From: Cochliopodium minus
Lineage: Eukaryota > Discosea > Himatismenida > Cochliopodiidae
Reading direction: 5' to 3'
Length of the DNA: 17,135 bases
Assembly (NCBI GenBank): GCA_024220525.1
Contig: JAMYWO010000162.1
Coordinates: forward strand, 5,927 to 23,061
Shown: positions 1 to 9,347 of the stretch, piece after piece
Layout: every line of letters begins with the position of its first letter
Position numbering within the stretch: position 1 is the stretch's first letter
Made by a program: the position numbers and the translations under genes
Notes under the pieces: model-generated
The model's input: only the letters and a program-made list of their open reading frames with translations
What the model was told of the DNA's origin: nothing
Databases searched by the model: none

Positions 1-575
1 TTGGCACAAGCTACATGTAAACAATCATTTTCTTCTTTGTTTTTGAGATTAACATCACATTTCACTTCTTCAATCAAATATTTTATTATTTCAACATTTT
101 CATTATATCTACAAGCATAATGTAAACAATCATTTCCATTTTTATTTTTGAGATTAACATCACATTTCACTTCTTCAACTAAATATTTTATTATTTCAAT
201 ATTTTTGTTGTTGGCACAAGCTACATGTAAACAATCATTTCCTGCTTTGTTTTTGAGATTAAAATCATATTTCACTTCTTCAATCAAATATTTTATTATT
301 TCAATATTTTCATTATACTTACAAGCAAAATGTAAAAAATTATTTCCATATTTATCAATAGCACTGATGTCACATTTCACTTCTTCAATCAAATATTTTA
401 TTATTTCTTTAATTTTATTGTGTCTACATGCCAAGTGAAGAATCGTTTCTCTTTTTTCATTTTTTCTTTCAATTTCTCCTTTTGTGCTTTCAATCAAATA
501 TTTAATTATTTCAACATTTTTATTGAATGCAACACAATAAAAAAATGGGGTTTCTCCTCTTTTATTTCTCCTTGA
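1..575 (-). repeat. Ankyrin-unit array, copy 1 (about 105-nt period)
   Basis: The coding DNA is a tandem array with a period near 105 nt. Each unit repeats the stretch encoding EVKCDVNLKNK and IEIIKYLIEE almost unchanged at the DNA level. The high nucleotide identity between units suggests recent unit-level duplication or conversion. Such arrays are prone to assembly collapse. Confidence 0.85.
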
Positions 576-948
576 AAGATCAAATCCTACCTTTTCAATC
601 TTTTCTTTCAAAATTCCAATTTCCTCAATATTTATCAAATCAAAATCTCCTTCATTGAAATCCTCTAATTATTTTTAATTTTTCATTTGTTTAATTTAGT
701 TCAAAAATTAATAAAAAATTAGAAATAATATAATTAAATATGTTGTTTATTTGTTAATAGAACTATTTATAAAATATTTTATAATTGCAATTATTTGACA
801 AAATTTTAAGCCAGTCCAAGGATTAAATTGATTTTTATAATAATGATTATTTGAAATTAATTTCCTATTTTAAATTCTCATCAAAAATTAATTTACCTTC
901 TTTATATTGATAATTCTCAATCAAATCATTCTTTATATTTTCTTTCAT
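1..948 (-). CDS. Ankyrin-repeat protein, copy 1 (3' end beyond left edge)
   Basis: Exon 1 is 948-897 and encodes 17 residues starting MKENIKNDLI. A phase-1 GT...AG intron (896-665) follows, and exon 2 runs from 664 off the window. Without this intron the long frame has no ATG: a stop lies just upstream of the exon 2 acceptor. Exon 2 begins EDFNEGDFDLINIEEI and then carries about six ankyrin units, each near 34-35 residues with the pattern VKCDV...LHxAC...IEIIKYLIEE, slightly longer than the canonical 33. Ankyrin repeats are protein-binding scaffolds; the partner is unknown. No signal peptide or membrane segment is visible. The gene is a close paralog of the one at 15260-16671, sharing exon layout and intron sequence. 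Its start lies only 64 bp after the stop of the upstream RhoGEF gene on the same strand. Codons are strongly A/T-ending. Ankyrin assignment is very secure; the small first exon is inferred. Confidence 0.88.
771..820 (-). other. Intron block conserved between the two ankyrin genes
   Basis: The first intron of copy 1 shares a block with the first intron of copy 2 (about 16420-16459). Both contain AATATTTTATAATTGCAAT, then ACAAAATT and AAGCCA after a short spacer (plus-strand reading). Shared non-coding sequence in otherwise drifting introns supports a recent segmental duplication. It could instead be a conserved splicing or regulatory element. Confidence 0.6.
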
Positions 949-980
949 TTTTTTTTATTTTTTAAAATTCTTGACTTAAT

Positions 981-986
981 TTTATT
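981..986 (-). terminator. Candidate AATAAA poly(A) signal of the RhoGEF gene
   Basis: An AATAAA hexamer on the minus strand begins 27 nt after the TGA stop at 1013. It lies in the 64-bp gap before the ankyrin ATG. In DNA this AT-rich the motif arises often by chance, so only its position supports it. Confidence 0.3.
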
Positions 987-1012
987 TAAAAAGAAGATTA
1001 AATATTAAAGGT

Positions 1013-2869
1013 TCAATTAGAACTATGTTCAAGCGTGATACTATTCCCAGGTAACTTTGGGTGAAATTTGGGAACAGGGTTCTTGGAAATTTTAGGTTTA
1101 GAAGGAACAGGAGGCCTCGAAATATTGCTAAAGTCCACAGTATGAGACCTCTGTCTCTGTTGACCAACGTTATTATTGACATTGTTAGAAGAAATATTAT
1201 TATTATTGTAATTATTATTAACATTATTATTATTGTTGTTATTAATATTATTAAATACAAAATTAAAGTCTTTATCGACATTAATATTACTAAAAACATT
1301 GTTTTTGTTAACATTGTTGTTAACATTATTGTTATTGAAATTTTTGTTTGAATTTTGGTCGTTTTTATCTTTGTTGGGAGAATCGATAAATGAATCGTCA
1401 TTGAATTGTTTGCTGCTCTTCCTGTTCTCGAGAATTTTTTTGGGAGGTAAAGGTTTTTTGTTCGGAACAGGAGGAGCCTCTTTCTTTACATCAACTTTAA
1501 CAATATTTTCAACAACGGGATTGTTGTTCTTTGAAATGTTGTTTTTAACGATATTTTTGACAAAGACATTTTGTTGGGAGGAACTTTCGAATCTTCCTTC
1601 ATCTCCGCTGTTGAAGGAGAAGGATCTCGGAGTTATTCTGGTCGCTAGGCTGTTGGCGGTGACGAAAAATGGGTTGATGAGGTTGACAGGAATTTCTTCG
1701 TAGTCTTCATCTGAATCAGAACTTGACCTTGGTGGTGTATGTGCTAAAATTGATTTTTAAAAAAAAAAAATAACAATAAATTAAAAATAAAAAATAATTT
1801 AATTTAATAAATTAAAAAAATATTAAAATGAAATTTTTTTAAAAAAAAAATGATATTAAAAAAATTGTGTTAAAAAAAGTCTAAAAAAACAATTTTTAAA
1901 AATTTAAAAGTTTACCATCTTCTGGTTGTAAAATAGGAGATATGTTTTTAATGTCGCTTTTCTCAAGAAAAAGATTATTTCCATTTTTGTTGTTGTTAAC
2001 AATATTTATATTGGAATAGTTATTGTTTGTTTTTACAATGTTGATGTTATTATTATTACTACCATCATTATTATTTTTAACGGTTTTGACGTTTTTAAAG
2101 TTGTTTTTATTGGCAAGAGTTTTCTTGGGAGAAACTTCTTTGATGTTCTTTTTAGGAGCTTCTGGCTGGACCTTCTTTGGCGTTGGCCTGTCCACCACAA
2201 CCATCTTGTACTTTGTTGGATTGCTTTTTACAGAAGGTACTTGTTTGTTCCAAAAAAAAATGATCGTTTAAAAAAGTTTAAAATAAAAATTTAATTTTAC
2301 TTTAAATTTTTTTTGATTAAATTTAAATTTTTTTTAACGTTAAAAAATTCAAATTTAAATATTATTTTTTTAAATTTTTTGAAATTTAAATATTTTGAAT
2401 TAAAATAAAATTTTTTGTTTACATTTTTAAAAATAAATATTTTTGGAATTTTTAAAAATAAAAATTAATACCTGATACATTTTCATCGGAAACATCAACT
2501 TCGTTCTCACTGTTTTGCGAATGAATATTGTTATCTTTGTTGATGAGATTGTTGGAAGTGATGAAATCAGAAGAGGAAGAAACAGAGTGGAGAGGGGTGG
2601 AGCCTCGGAGGACGATTCCCAACAGTTCCCCGTGTTTGTTGATTGTGTTGGATCTCTTGATTGAAAGATTCTCGCTGCTTTCACCTACAATGCTTTCTGT
2701 TGATAATGAATCCCCATTTTGCAAATTTTCTTCACCTCCGTTTTCTGATCCATTTTCTTTGTTTAATTTATAAAATGGGATAAAAAATGAAATAATAAAA
2801 ATGAAAATAAAAAATAAAATTAAAAAAAAAAAGTTTCACAAAGTAATGAAATATTTAAAAAAAAATTGA

Positions 2870-2900
<31 letters not shown>

Positions 2901-3431
2901 GAAATTTAAAACTAGTTTTATAAAAATAAAAATAAAATTCAAATTTTTTAAAAAAAAAACATAAAATAATAAAGAAATTTTTTTTTAAAATAAAAATTGG
3001 ATGAATTACCTTGATCATATTCATCACTTTGAGTTTCATAGTTAAAGTTGAAAATTTTGATGAACTTCATGAAATCAGATTTGTTCTCATCTGACATCTC
3101 GAAACTCAAAGATTTGTTCTTCTTCAAAGTGAGATGTTTTCCTACCACCTCCACTGTCTCCTTTGAGTTCTCTTCGGACACGAAACTTTCTGATTTGATG
3201 ACTGTTTGGAGGACGTAGTTGATTGTGAATGTGTTAGAGTCTTGGTGAAAAATGATCTGTGATATTCCACTTGTTGGAATTATTCTTTTAGCAGAAAGTT
3301 TCATAACTTTTTTTGAAAAAAAAAATGAAATTAATGAACAATAAAAAATTAATAAATGAATAAAAAAATTAATAAATAAAAAGTTAAAATAAAATAAAAA
3401 ACAAAAAAATTAATAAATGAGAAAAAATAAA

Positions 3432-3462
<31 letters not shown>

Positions 3463-6400
3463 TAAAAATAAAATTAAAAAGTTAAATTAAAAATAAAAAA
3501 ATTATTACCAGATTTTTGATACAAAAGTAACATATCATTAAAAAGCAAGAACTGTGTATAGTTCTTTTCAATGTTGTTGTCCTTCTTGACCAATCTCACC
3601 TCCCTGAGAATGTAAATGAGTTTTCTAGAAGGTGTGAAAACCTGAATTGAAAATCCTATCTCGTTCCATTCCAACTTTAACAAATAAAAAAAAAAAATAA
3701 CAAATAAATTAAAAAAAATAACAAATAAATTAAAAAAAAAATTATTTCTAAAAAAAATTTTCGAAAAAAAAAAATTTTACTTTCTTCTCTAAGTGTATAA
3801 GTTCTTTGTTGTTGTCACTCCATCTTTTTTGTTCGTTAATCTGTTGGACAATCATGTTGATGTCATTGAACGCCTTTTTCAGTTCATTATAGTCGTTGTG
3901 GTCGCTGGAGTGCTTTCGGAGGAGCTCTTTGAGGAAGAGGGGGTATTTACAAATTCTCTGAAATGGTTTGATGATGAAACTTTCGATCCCCAACTTTCTA
4001 CACTCCGGATTTTTTTTACAACTAAAATGTATTTAGAAAAAAAAAAAAATTGAAAAAAATAAAAACAAAAAAAATACTTTAATTTAAAACAAAGTAAAAA
4101 AAAAATCCAATATAAAATATATATTTGAAATAAATTCTTTAGTTTAAAGACAAAGAAAAATTTATAAATTAAAAAAAAAAATTTAGATAAATATAATTAA
4201 AAATAATTAAAAAAAGTTCCAAATAATTTTAATGATAAAATTAAAAAATATTTTTTTACTTTTCATGATAATTTTTAAAGTCTTTGTCTTTCTCCATTTT
4301 TTTGAGGATGCCGTTTATGTCAGAAAGGTTGGTGACATACTCCTGGTAGATCTTGATGAAGGGACCCATTCTCTTGAAGACGCTCCCCATATGCTCCACA
4401 GAGTTTTGAGATTGGATCATTTCCATCTGCTGAAACATGCTTGCCGCCAAAATTTTGAATTTTCGCATAGAAACGAAATACTCATAAATCTTTTTCACGT
4501 TGACCACTTCTTTGTTGGGAAACTGAGATTGAAACTGTTCCATCCCACTTGTGTAGACCTTGTCGAATACCTCGAGGTCGTTGATGTAGTCTCTTTCTGT
4601 TTTGACTATTTCGTCTACGATGAAAGATCTTTCCCTTTCTAATTTTTTGATTTCTTCTTCACTCAAATTTGAAGGAGAATCAGAAAATTCTAAATTCAAA
4701 AAAATATAAAAATATTTAAAGATAAAATAATGTAAAAAAATTTAAAGAAATCTGAATTAAAAAATGTAAAAAAATATTTAAAATAAAAAATTAAAAATAA
4801 ATTTCAAAAAATAAAAAATAAAAAAAAAATTTTAAAAAAATTTTATTTACCTTCGTTTTGTTGTATTTGTTGTATTGGTACTATGTTTAGAATATATCCA
4901 TGTGGGTAGTCTACTTGTTGAGGCTTTTCATCGTTAAGTTTGACAGACTGTCTGTTGTTCTTTTTTCTCGTTTGCAAAACCTTGTTATTGTTGAGCTGCT
5001 GCAACAAATCCTCGATCTCAGTGTACTTAATGACGATCATATCTTTTTTGTCAAGTTCTTGGTCATTGGTGTGGCTGTTTCCAAACAAGTTGCCGCTGCT
5101 CCCACTACTCAAACCATTCATGAACATGCTCAAGTTTAAAAAACTATTGTTGCTGTTGCTATTATTATTAGTGTTCGTGTTATTGGTGTTATTGCTTAAA
5201 GTATTGGAAGAAGAATCATCTCTTTGTACGATTGCGTTGATCTTGTTGAAAAACTCTTCGTAGATGGAGAGGCATTGCTTTTCGGAATCCCTTTCTTCGA
5301 ACTGAAAGAGCCTGGACCCACGCCAACTCCTCTTGGTATTTTTCTGCACATCTTTGTCGGAAATCTCCGAAATCTTGGGCGAGCTTTCTCCAAGTTCAGA
5401 ATGAGAGTCTTCAATGAACCTTTTAAATGAACTGATCGTCTTCCCTGTTCTCTTTTTGTTATTGCTGCCTTCTTTGGATTGATTCTGTTCATTAACTTGT
5501 AAGAAAGAGGACTTCCAGTCTATCACCTTTCTCTTCTTCTTTTCGATTTTCTTTTCCAAAGTTGTAATCGTTTTTCCTTGCTCTTCTATCTTTTGCTGAA
5601 GCTTCTTGATTTTGTCTGTATCACTCAAATCTTCAAACTTAACCTCCGCCACTTCTTTGCCAGGAAGAGTACTTTTCCTCTGAATAATCCCATTCTCCAT
5701 TCCTTTGATTGCCTCTTCCGGCTTCTGTATGGGCATGGGGTTGGACAACAACCATAATTCTGTATTCACTTTTTTCTTGAACTCCTCTTCTACCAACTCC
5801 CACATTTGTTTTAACTTCTCTCCTGTTTTTGAACTCACTTGGATGAATGGACATCCCAATTTTGCTGATATTTGTTCTCCATAAAACCCATCCACTTTCC
5901 TGTTTTTTACTGCTATATCACTTTTTGTACCTGATATGTCACAAATAATAATATTTAAAATTTATTTTTAAATCTAATAAAAAAAAATTTTTGATCGAAA
6001 AAGTTTTTACCAACAACAATCACTGGAAAATCTTTTATGAATCTTTTGGAACACTCACAAAAACTTTTTAAATATTTCCCCATTGCCTCAACAGAATCCT
6101 TGTTATCATAACTGTACACAATAATCATGAAGTTTATAGATTTGCTCCATTTGGGCATCAAAGTTGTGTAATATTCTATAAGTGAAAGTTACAAAAAAAT
6201 TAAAATTACATTTTTTTCATTTTGAATAAAAAGGGATGATATCATGAATATGTAGATTTTTTTTATTCCAGATTAATTTTGATGATTTGATTTTCATCAT
6301 TCAAAATGAATATGAGGGAAAATAAAAATAAATAATATTTTATATTATTCGTGTTAAATATCCTTCCTTACAAAAAATAAGAGAAAAAATAAGCAAATTT

Positions 6401-6700
6401 TTTGATATCCCTTTTACGTTCTGCTCCTGATGTATCTAATATATTTATTTTAAGTTTCTCTTTATAATTATAAGAATAATTATTCTCGATGGTGGGTGTA
6501 TAATTCTCCCCAAAAGTTTTATCTATCGATGCATTTATCAATGATGTCTTTCCTGAATTCGATTCTCCCAAAATTATCACATTTATTTCGAAGGGTTCTG
6601 ATGATAATGCTATTTGGATCAATTCTTTATCAGTATATGATACCAGTTTCAATTTCTTCAAAGCCAATAACTTGTTCTTCTTTTTATCTTCCTCAAGCAT
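1013..6700 (-). CDS. Ras-like GTPase / RhoGEF (DH-PH) fusion protein, 1333 aa
   Basis: Ten exons: 6700-6418, 6175-6011, 5930-4851, 4689-4260, 4021-3781, 3674-3509, 3306-3010, 2756-2472, 2239-1916, 1743-1013; they sum to 4002 nt in frame to a TGA stop. Residues 38-203 form a Ras-superfamily GTPase: P-loop GESNSGKT (45-52), switch-I Thr70 in YTPTIEN, DTSGAEQ (89-95), TKSD (151-154) and SSKTG (182-186). A charged coiled coil lies near 254-285, followed by a Ser/Asn-rich stretch. The DH domain (about 530-720) has RSFIVDEIVKTERDY and the hallmark KPFQRICKYPL (671-681). A PH domain follows (about 734-850, FLLFNDMLLLYQK). The tail is Asn-rich with PPVPNKKPLPPKK and RPPVPSKPK, which resemble SH3 ligands. 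DH-PH proteins load GTP onto Rho/Rac GTPases at membranes, controlling actin. The Gln61-equivalent of Ras is Ala. Domain calls are firm; individual splice sites are inferred. Confidence 0.9.
2869..2899. repeat. (AAAT)n microsatellite in RhoGEF intron 7
   Basis: About seven perfect copies of a 4-bp AAAT unit lie inside the intron between exons 7 and 8 (3009-2757). It is a simple repeat with no apparent function. Confidence 0.9.
3438..3474. repeat. (AAAAT)n microsatellite in RhoGEF intron 6
   Basis: A run of 5-bp AAAAT units lies inside the intron between exons 6 and 7 (3508-3307), next to looser A/T repeats. It is a simple-sequence repeat that is probably variable in length. Confidence 0.85.
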
Positions 6701-6736
6701 CTAACCCTTTTCAATTTTATTTTTGAATTTCATCAT
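6701..6736 (-). promoter_or_regulatory. Eleven-codon upstream ORF abutting the RhoGEF start
   Basis: On the minus strand an ATG-ATG at 6736 opens an 11-codon frame (MMKFKNKIEKG) that ends in TAG at 6703-6701. The TAG directly touches the ATG of the main frame and is in phase with it. The arrangement could limit translation through reinitiation. The TTAG before the ATG could instead be a 3' splice site of a leader intron, or the TAG could be a base error in a gene that really begins at 6736. Nothing here decides between these. Confidence 0.5.
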
Positions 6737-6887
6737 TGTTAAAAAAAATTAAAAAAATTTATTGAGGGTATTGATTTGTTAGAAAGAATGAAATGAAGAT
6801 GATCAACTATAAATCTTGTTCTTAAATTATCTATTAAGGAAATATTAATTTGAGTTCAATTGCTAAATTCTTAACAAAATAAAAAAA
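6701..6887. promoter_or_regulatory. Shared divergent promoter region
   Basis: These 187 bp separate the start codons of the RhoGEF fusion (minus) and the MUL1-like gene (plus), so both core promoters and 5' leaders must fit here. The DNA is very AT-rich, with an A-run directly before the plus-strand ATG. I see no individually convincing promoter element. Confidence 0.6.
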
Positions 6888-7978
6888 ATGAAAGAAATTT
6901 TTGAAGATTTGAGTGATGTTGCCCAAGAAAATTGGTTAGGATATACATTTTTTGGAAGTGTTTTATTATATCAATTTATTAAACAAAGAGGAAAAGTGGC
7001 AACATATAAATTGGGTAAAAAATTTTACTTTTTGACAAATTATGCCCATATTAACAAAAATATGAGTATATGAATCCAAACAATCCAATCATATCTATAA
7101 AATTGTCTTATCATCTTAATATTGTAAAAATTTTTTTACTTTGCAGCATCAAAATTTGATGTTGATGAAGAAAAGGAAACTAAATCCAAAAAATCAACCA
7201 TAGTGGAGGGAAAAATAGATACCACCTCCAAATATGGGCTTACACATACAGAATCAGGGATGGATTGTCCATCAGGGCTTCTGGTGGCTAAAAAATACGT
7301 GAATAATAAGAATAGAAACATCTGGAGCAGATTGATGTTCTGGAAAGACGAATGGGAATCAAAATGGGCTGAAAATATCTTCCTCGTAGTTCCTACATTG
7401 GATGGAAAGGGTGAAAAGATATATATTGATGAAGAGATCATCAGATCTGGGGATTTAGATGATTATCTCATGGATGATATCACTATCAGAGAAGATTTTT
7501 GGTAAAATAAAAAAAAATTGTAATATACTATTATGAAATTTCTTAACAGAAAAGAATTCATTTTTATCTTATTTATTTAATATGATTGATATCCACCTAT
7601 ATCCACCTTTATCTTTTTTCAAAACAAATAATAAATTAAAATATCAAATGGAATTCTGGAATGCTCTTTATAATATGAATCATTTTTTAACATAAAATTC
7701 ATATCAATAAAAAAAGGTCTCAGAAAGTTTACAAATCATTATCTCTTTGCGAAAAAGTCCAAATATATGGTGACATAGAAAATAAAGACGGAAAATGGAT
7801 TTTGCGCAAAGGCGACCGCATTTTAGCCTCCAAAACAGATTTCCAAAAGGAACAAACAACTTTAATTACTACTTTTTCTTTTTCTGCTGTTTGTTTATCT
7901 GCTGGTGTTTTGGGTTTTGCTTTGAGACTTTATAACAATAATCTTTTTGAAAAAAGAAGATCTTCTCTTGAATATTGA
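6888..7978 (+). CDS. MUL1/GIDE-like (BAM domain) membrane protein without RING, 247 aa
   Basis: Three exons (6888-7014, 7147-7501, 7717-7978) join in frame to 744 nt ending in TGA; the introns are phase 1 and phase 2. One hydrophobic segment lies near residues 16-31 (WLGYTFFGSVLLYQFI) and a second near 209-231 (TTLITTFSFSAVCLSAGVLG). The region between resembles the intermembrane BAM/GIDE domain of MUL1/MAPL, including the IWSRLMFWKDEWESKW stretch and the later LCEKVQIYGDIENKDGKWIL strand-rich part. In MUL1, an outer mitochondrial membrane ubiquitin/SUMO ligase, a cytosolic RING follows the second helix. Here the protein ends about 16 residues after the helix, so no ligase activity is expected from it alone. 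Location in a mitochondrial or other organelle outer membrane is inferred. The family call rests on layout and motif resemblance recalled from MUL1, so it is moderate; the gene model is strong. Confidence 0.72.
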
Positions 7979-8409
7979 CTCATTGAAAGGAAAAGGATTA
8001 AAAATATTATTTATCTTTGAAGATTTTGTGTTGTTTTATTTTTGATCATTAAAGAATGATCACTAAAATTGGAAAAATGAAAAATGAATTTTGGAAAGAA
8101 AGCTTTTGGAGTTATACACTATCAAAATTTAAAAATTATTTTTTTAATTTAATATATTTAATATTAAATATAAATGAAAAAAAATATTCAAAATTTCATT
8201 GAAATAATTCAATTAAAAATAATTTAATTTAATTTGCAAAAAAAATACACAATTTTCTTTTTTTTTTAATTATTTTGAAGGAATATAAAGGGAGAGTGAG
8301 AAAAACCCAAAATTTTGAATGAAAAACTCCATCAAAACTATAATTAGAAAAAAGAAAAAAGAGATCGTTAGAAGCAGAAGTGTCCTTTGATTTTTTTTTT
8401 CGATAAGTT
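7979..8409. other. Convergent intergenic region
   Basis: This 431-bp stretch lies between the 3' ends of the MUL1-like gene (plus) and the first RWP-RK gene (minus). It should hold both 3' UTRs and poly(A) sites. It is AT-rich with long A and T runs. I see no ORF, RNA gene or mobile element. Confidence 0.6.
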
Positions 8410-9347
8410 TTAAAAAATCTCAGGATCTACTTGAGTATTGTCAAACTTGAAATTATCATCATCTACTTCCTCTTGAGTGAGGAATCTTCTGACATAAATA
8501 GAGACAGGTCTGATATATTCGTTTCTGAGTTGAATGAGCTTCTCTAATTCTTCATTGTTCTCTGTGATGGCGATTTCGCGTTCAACTTTCCTGATTTGTC
8601 TGTAAGGCCATTTTTTGTTGACAGACTCCTTGAATTTCTTGCAGAGCATGCTTTCGCTCATGTCCAATTTAGCTGCAGCTGCTTTCTGTGTCAAAGTGAG
8701 CAAGGAGGTGATATCGGTCATGAGGGTGTTCTTGATAGTCAATCTCTCGAGTTCCTCTTTCTTCATTCTGTATTTGAACTTTTCAAGATCGATCTGGGGT
8801 GGTTTGGATGGCAATCTGAAGGTTTGGGATGGCTTCAAATTGTGGCTGCTTGTGTTATTGTTGCTTGTTTGTCTCACAATAGGTGTCATTTTTCTTTTTT
8901 TGTTGGATTCATTGACAATATTTTGTTGGAAGTTCAACAATTCGTTTGCTAAAAGATATAAAAAAGATATAAAAAAAAATTATATTTTTTGAAGGATATT
9001 AAATTTTTTTTTTATTTCATATAATGGTATAGAAAAGATAGATAGATTTAAAACAAGATTGTAGAAGTTTATAAAGGAATTAAAATTAATAATAAAATTT
9101 GGGAAAAAATAAATATTTTATTTTATTTTTATTTGGAAAATTATTTTTTACCTTCGTAATCTAATTCTTCATAATTTCTTTTGTTGCATTCTTCATTTGA
9201 TGAATAAACTGATTGGTTATAGTTGCTACTATATACAGGCATCTGTTGATAGTATTGTTGATCATTTTGCATTTGTTCATATTCTACTTGTTCACTGTAT
9301 TCGATGTCTTGATTTTCTGGGTTCAAAAGGGAATTAATTGAAATCAT
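8410..9347 (-). CDS. RWP-RK domain transcription factor, copy A (244 aa)
   Basis: Exon 1 (9347-9152) and exon 2 (8948-8410, TAA stop) join across a phase-1 intron into 735 nt. The start is the ATG at 9347, which gives MISINSLLNP; it follows an A-rich leader. Residues 1-65 are acidic and rich in Asn, Gln and Tyr, resembling an activation region. KKRK (about 82-85) is a possible nuclear signal. Residues 153-191 match the RWP-RK DNA-binding fold: an AAAKLDMSESMLCKKFKE helix pair followed by KKWPYRQIRKVEREI. The signature RWPxRK reads KWPYRQ here. A conserved C-terminal segment (SIYVRRFLTQEE) is shared with copy B. RWP-RK proteins are nuclear DNA-binding regulators known mainly from plants and green algae (nitrate response, gamete genes) and reported in amoebozoans. 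Targets cannot be read from the sequence. Confidence 0.87.

Noticed and set aside
148-438. Plus-strand frame of repeated Ser/Phe/Ile-rich sequence (also 15539-15829)
   Set aside because: It is the antisense shadow of the ankyrin arrays; the minus strand gives clear LHxAC and IEIIKYLIE units.
1-575. Regular ~105-nt repeats that could suggest a CRISPR or satellite array
   Set aside because: The repeats are coding, open in one frame, and translate to ankyrin units; there are no short repeats with unrelated spacers.
982-1401. Minus-strand frame rich in Ile/Leu/Thr, resembling membrane segments
   Set aside because: It lies in another frame of RhoGEF exon 10; the hydrophobic look comes from AT-rich Asn codons read out of frame.
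4232-4642. Plus-strand 136-codon frame
   Set aside because: It lies antisense to the DH-domain exon, which has a clear family signature on the minus strand.
4843-5895. A separate gene starting at VDGFYGEQ
   Set aside because: The apparent start is an internal GTG. Splicing from 6011 to 5930 gives VVGTKSD, the G4 motif of the same GTPase domain.
6368-6417. Continuation of the first GTPase exon to a stop after KRDIKKFAYFFSYFL
   Set aside because: This is intron read-through. Using the donor at 6417 joins to 6175 in frame and restores the expected GAEQYY...LMPKW sequence after the DTSG motif.
8596-8992. Plus-strand frames over RWP-RK copy A (similarly 11158-11530 over copy B)
   Set aside because: They are antisense shadows; the minus strand carries a conserved, spliced protein in both places.
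1013-9347. A ciliate-type genetic code, considered because of the AT-richness and Asn runs
   Set aside because: Reconstructed genes end at TAA and TGA, and no exon carries an in-frame stop, so the standard code fits.
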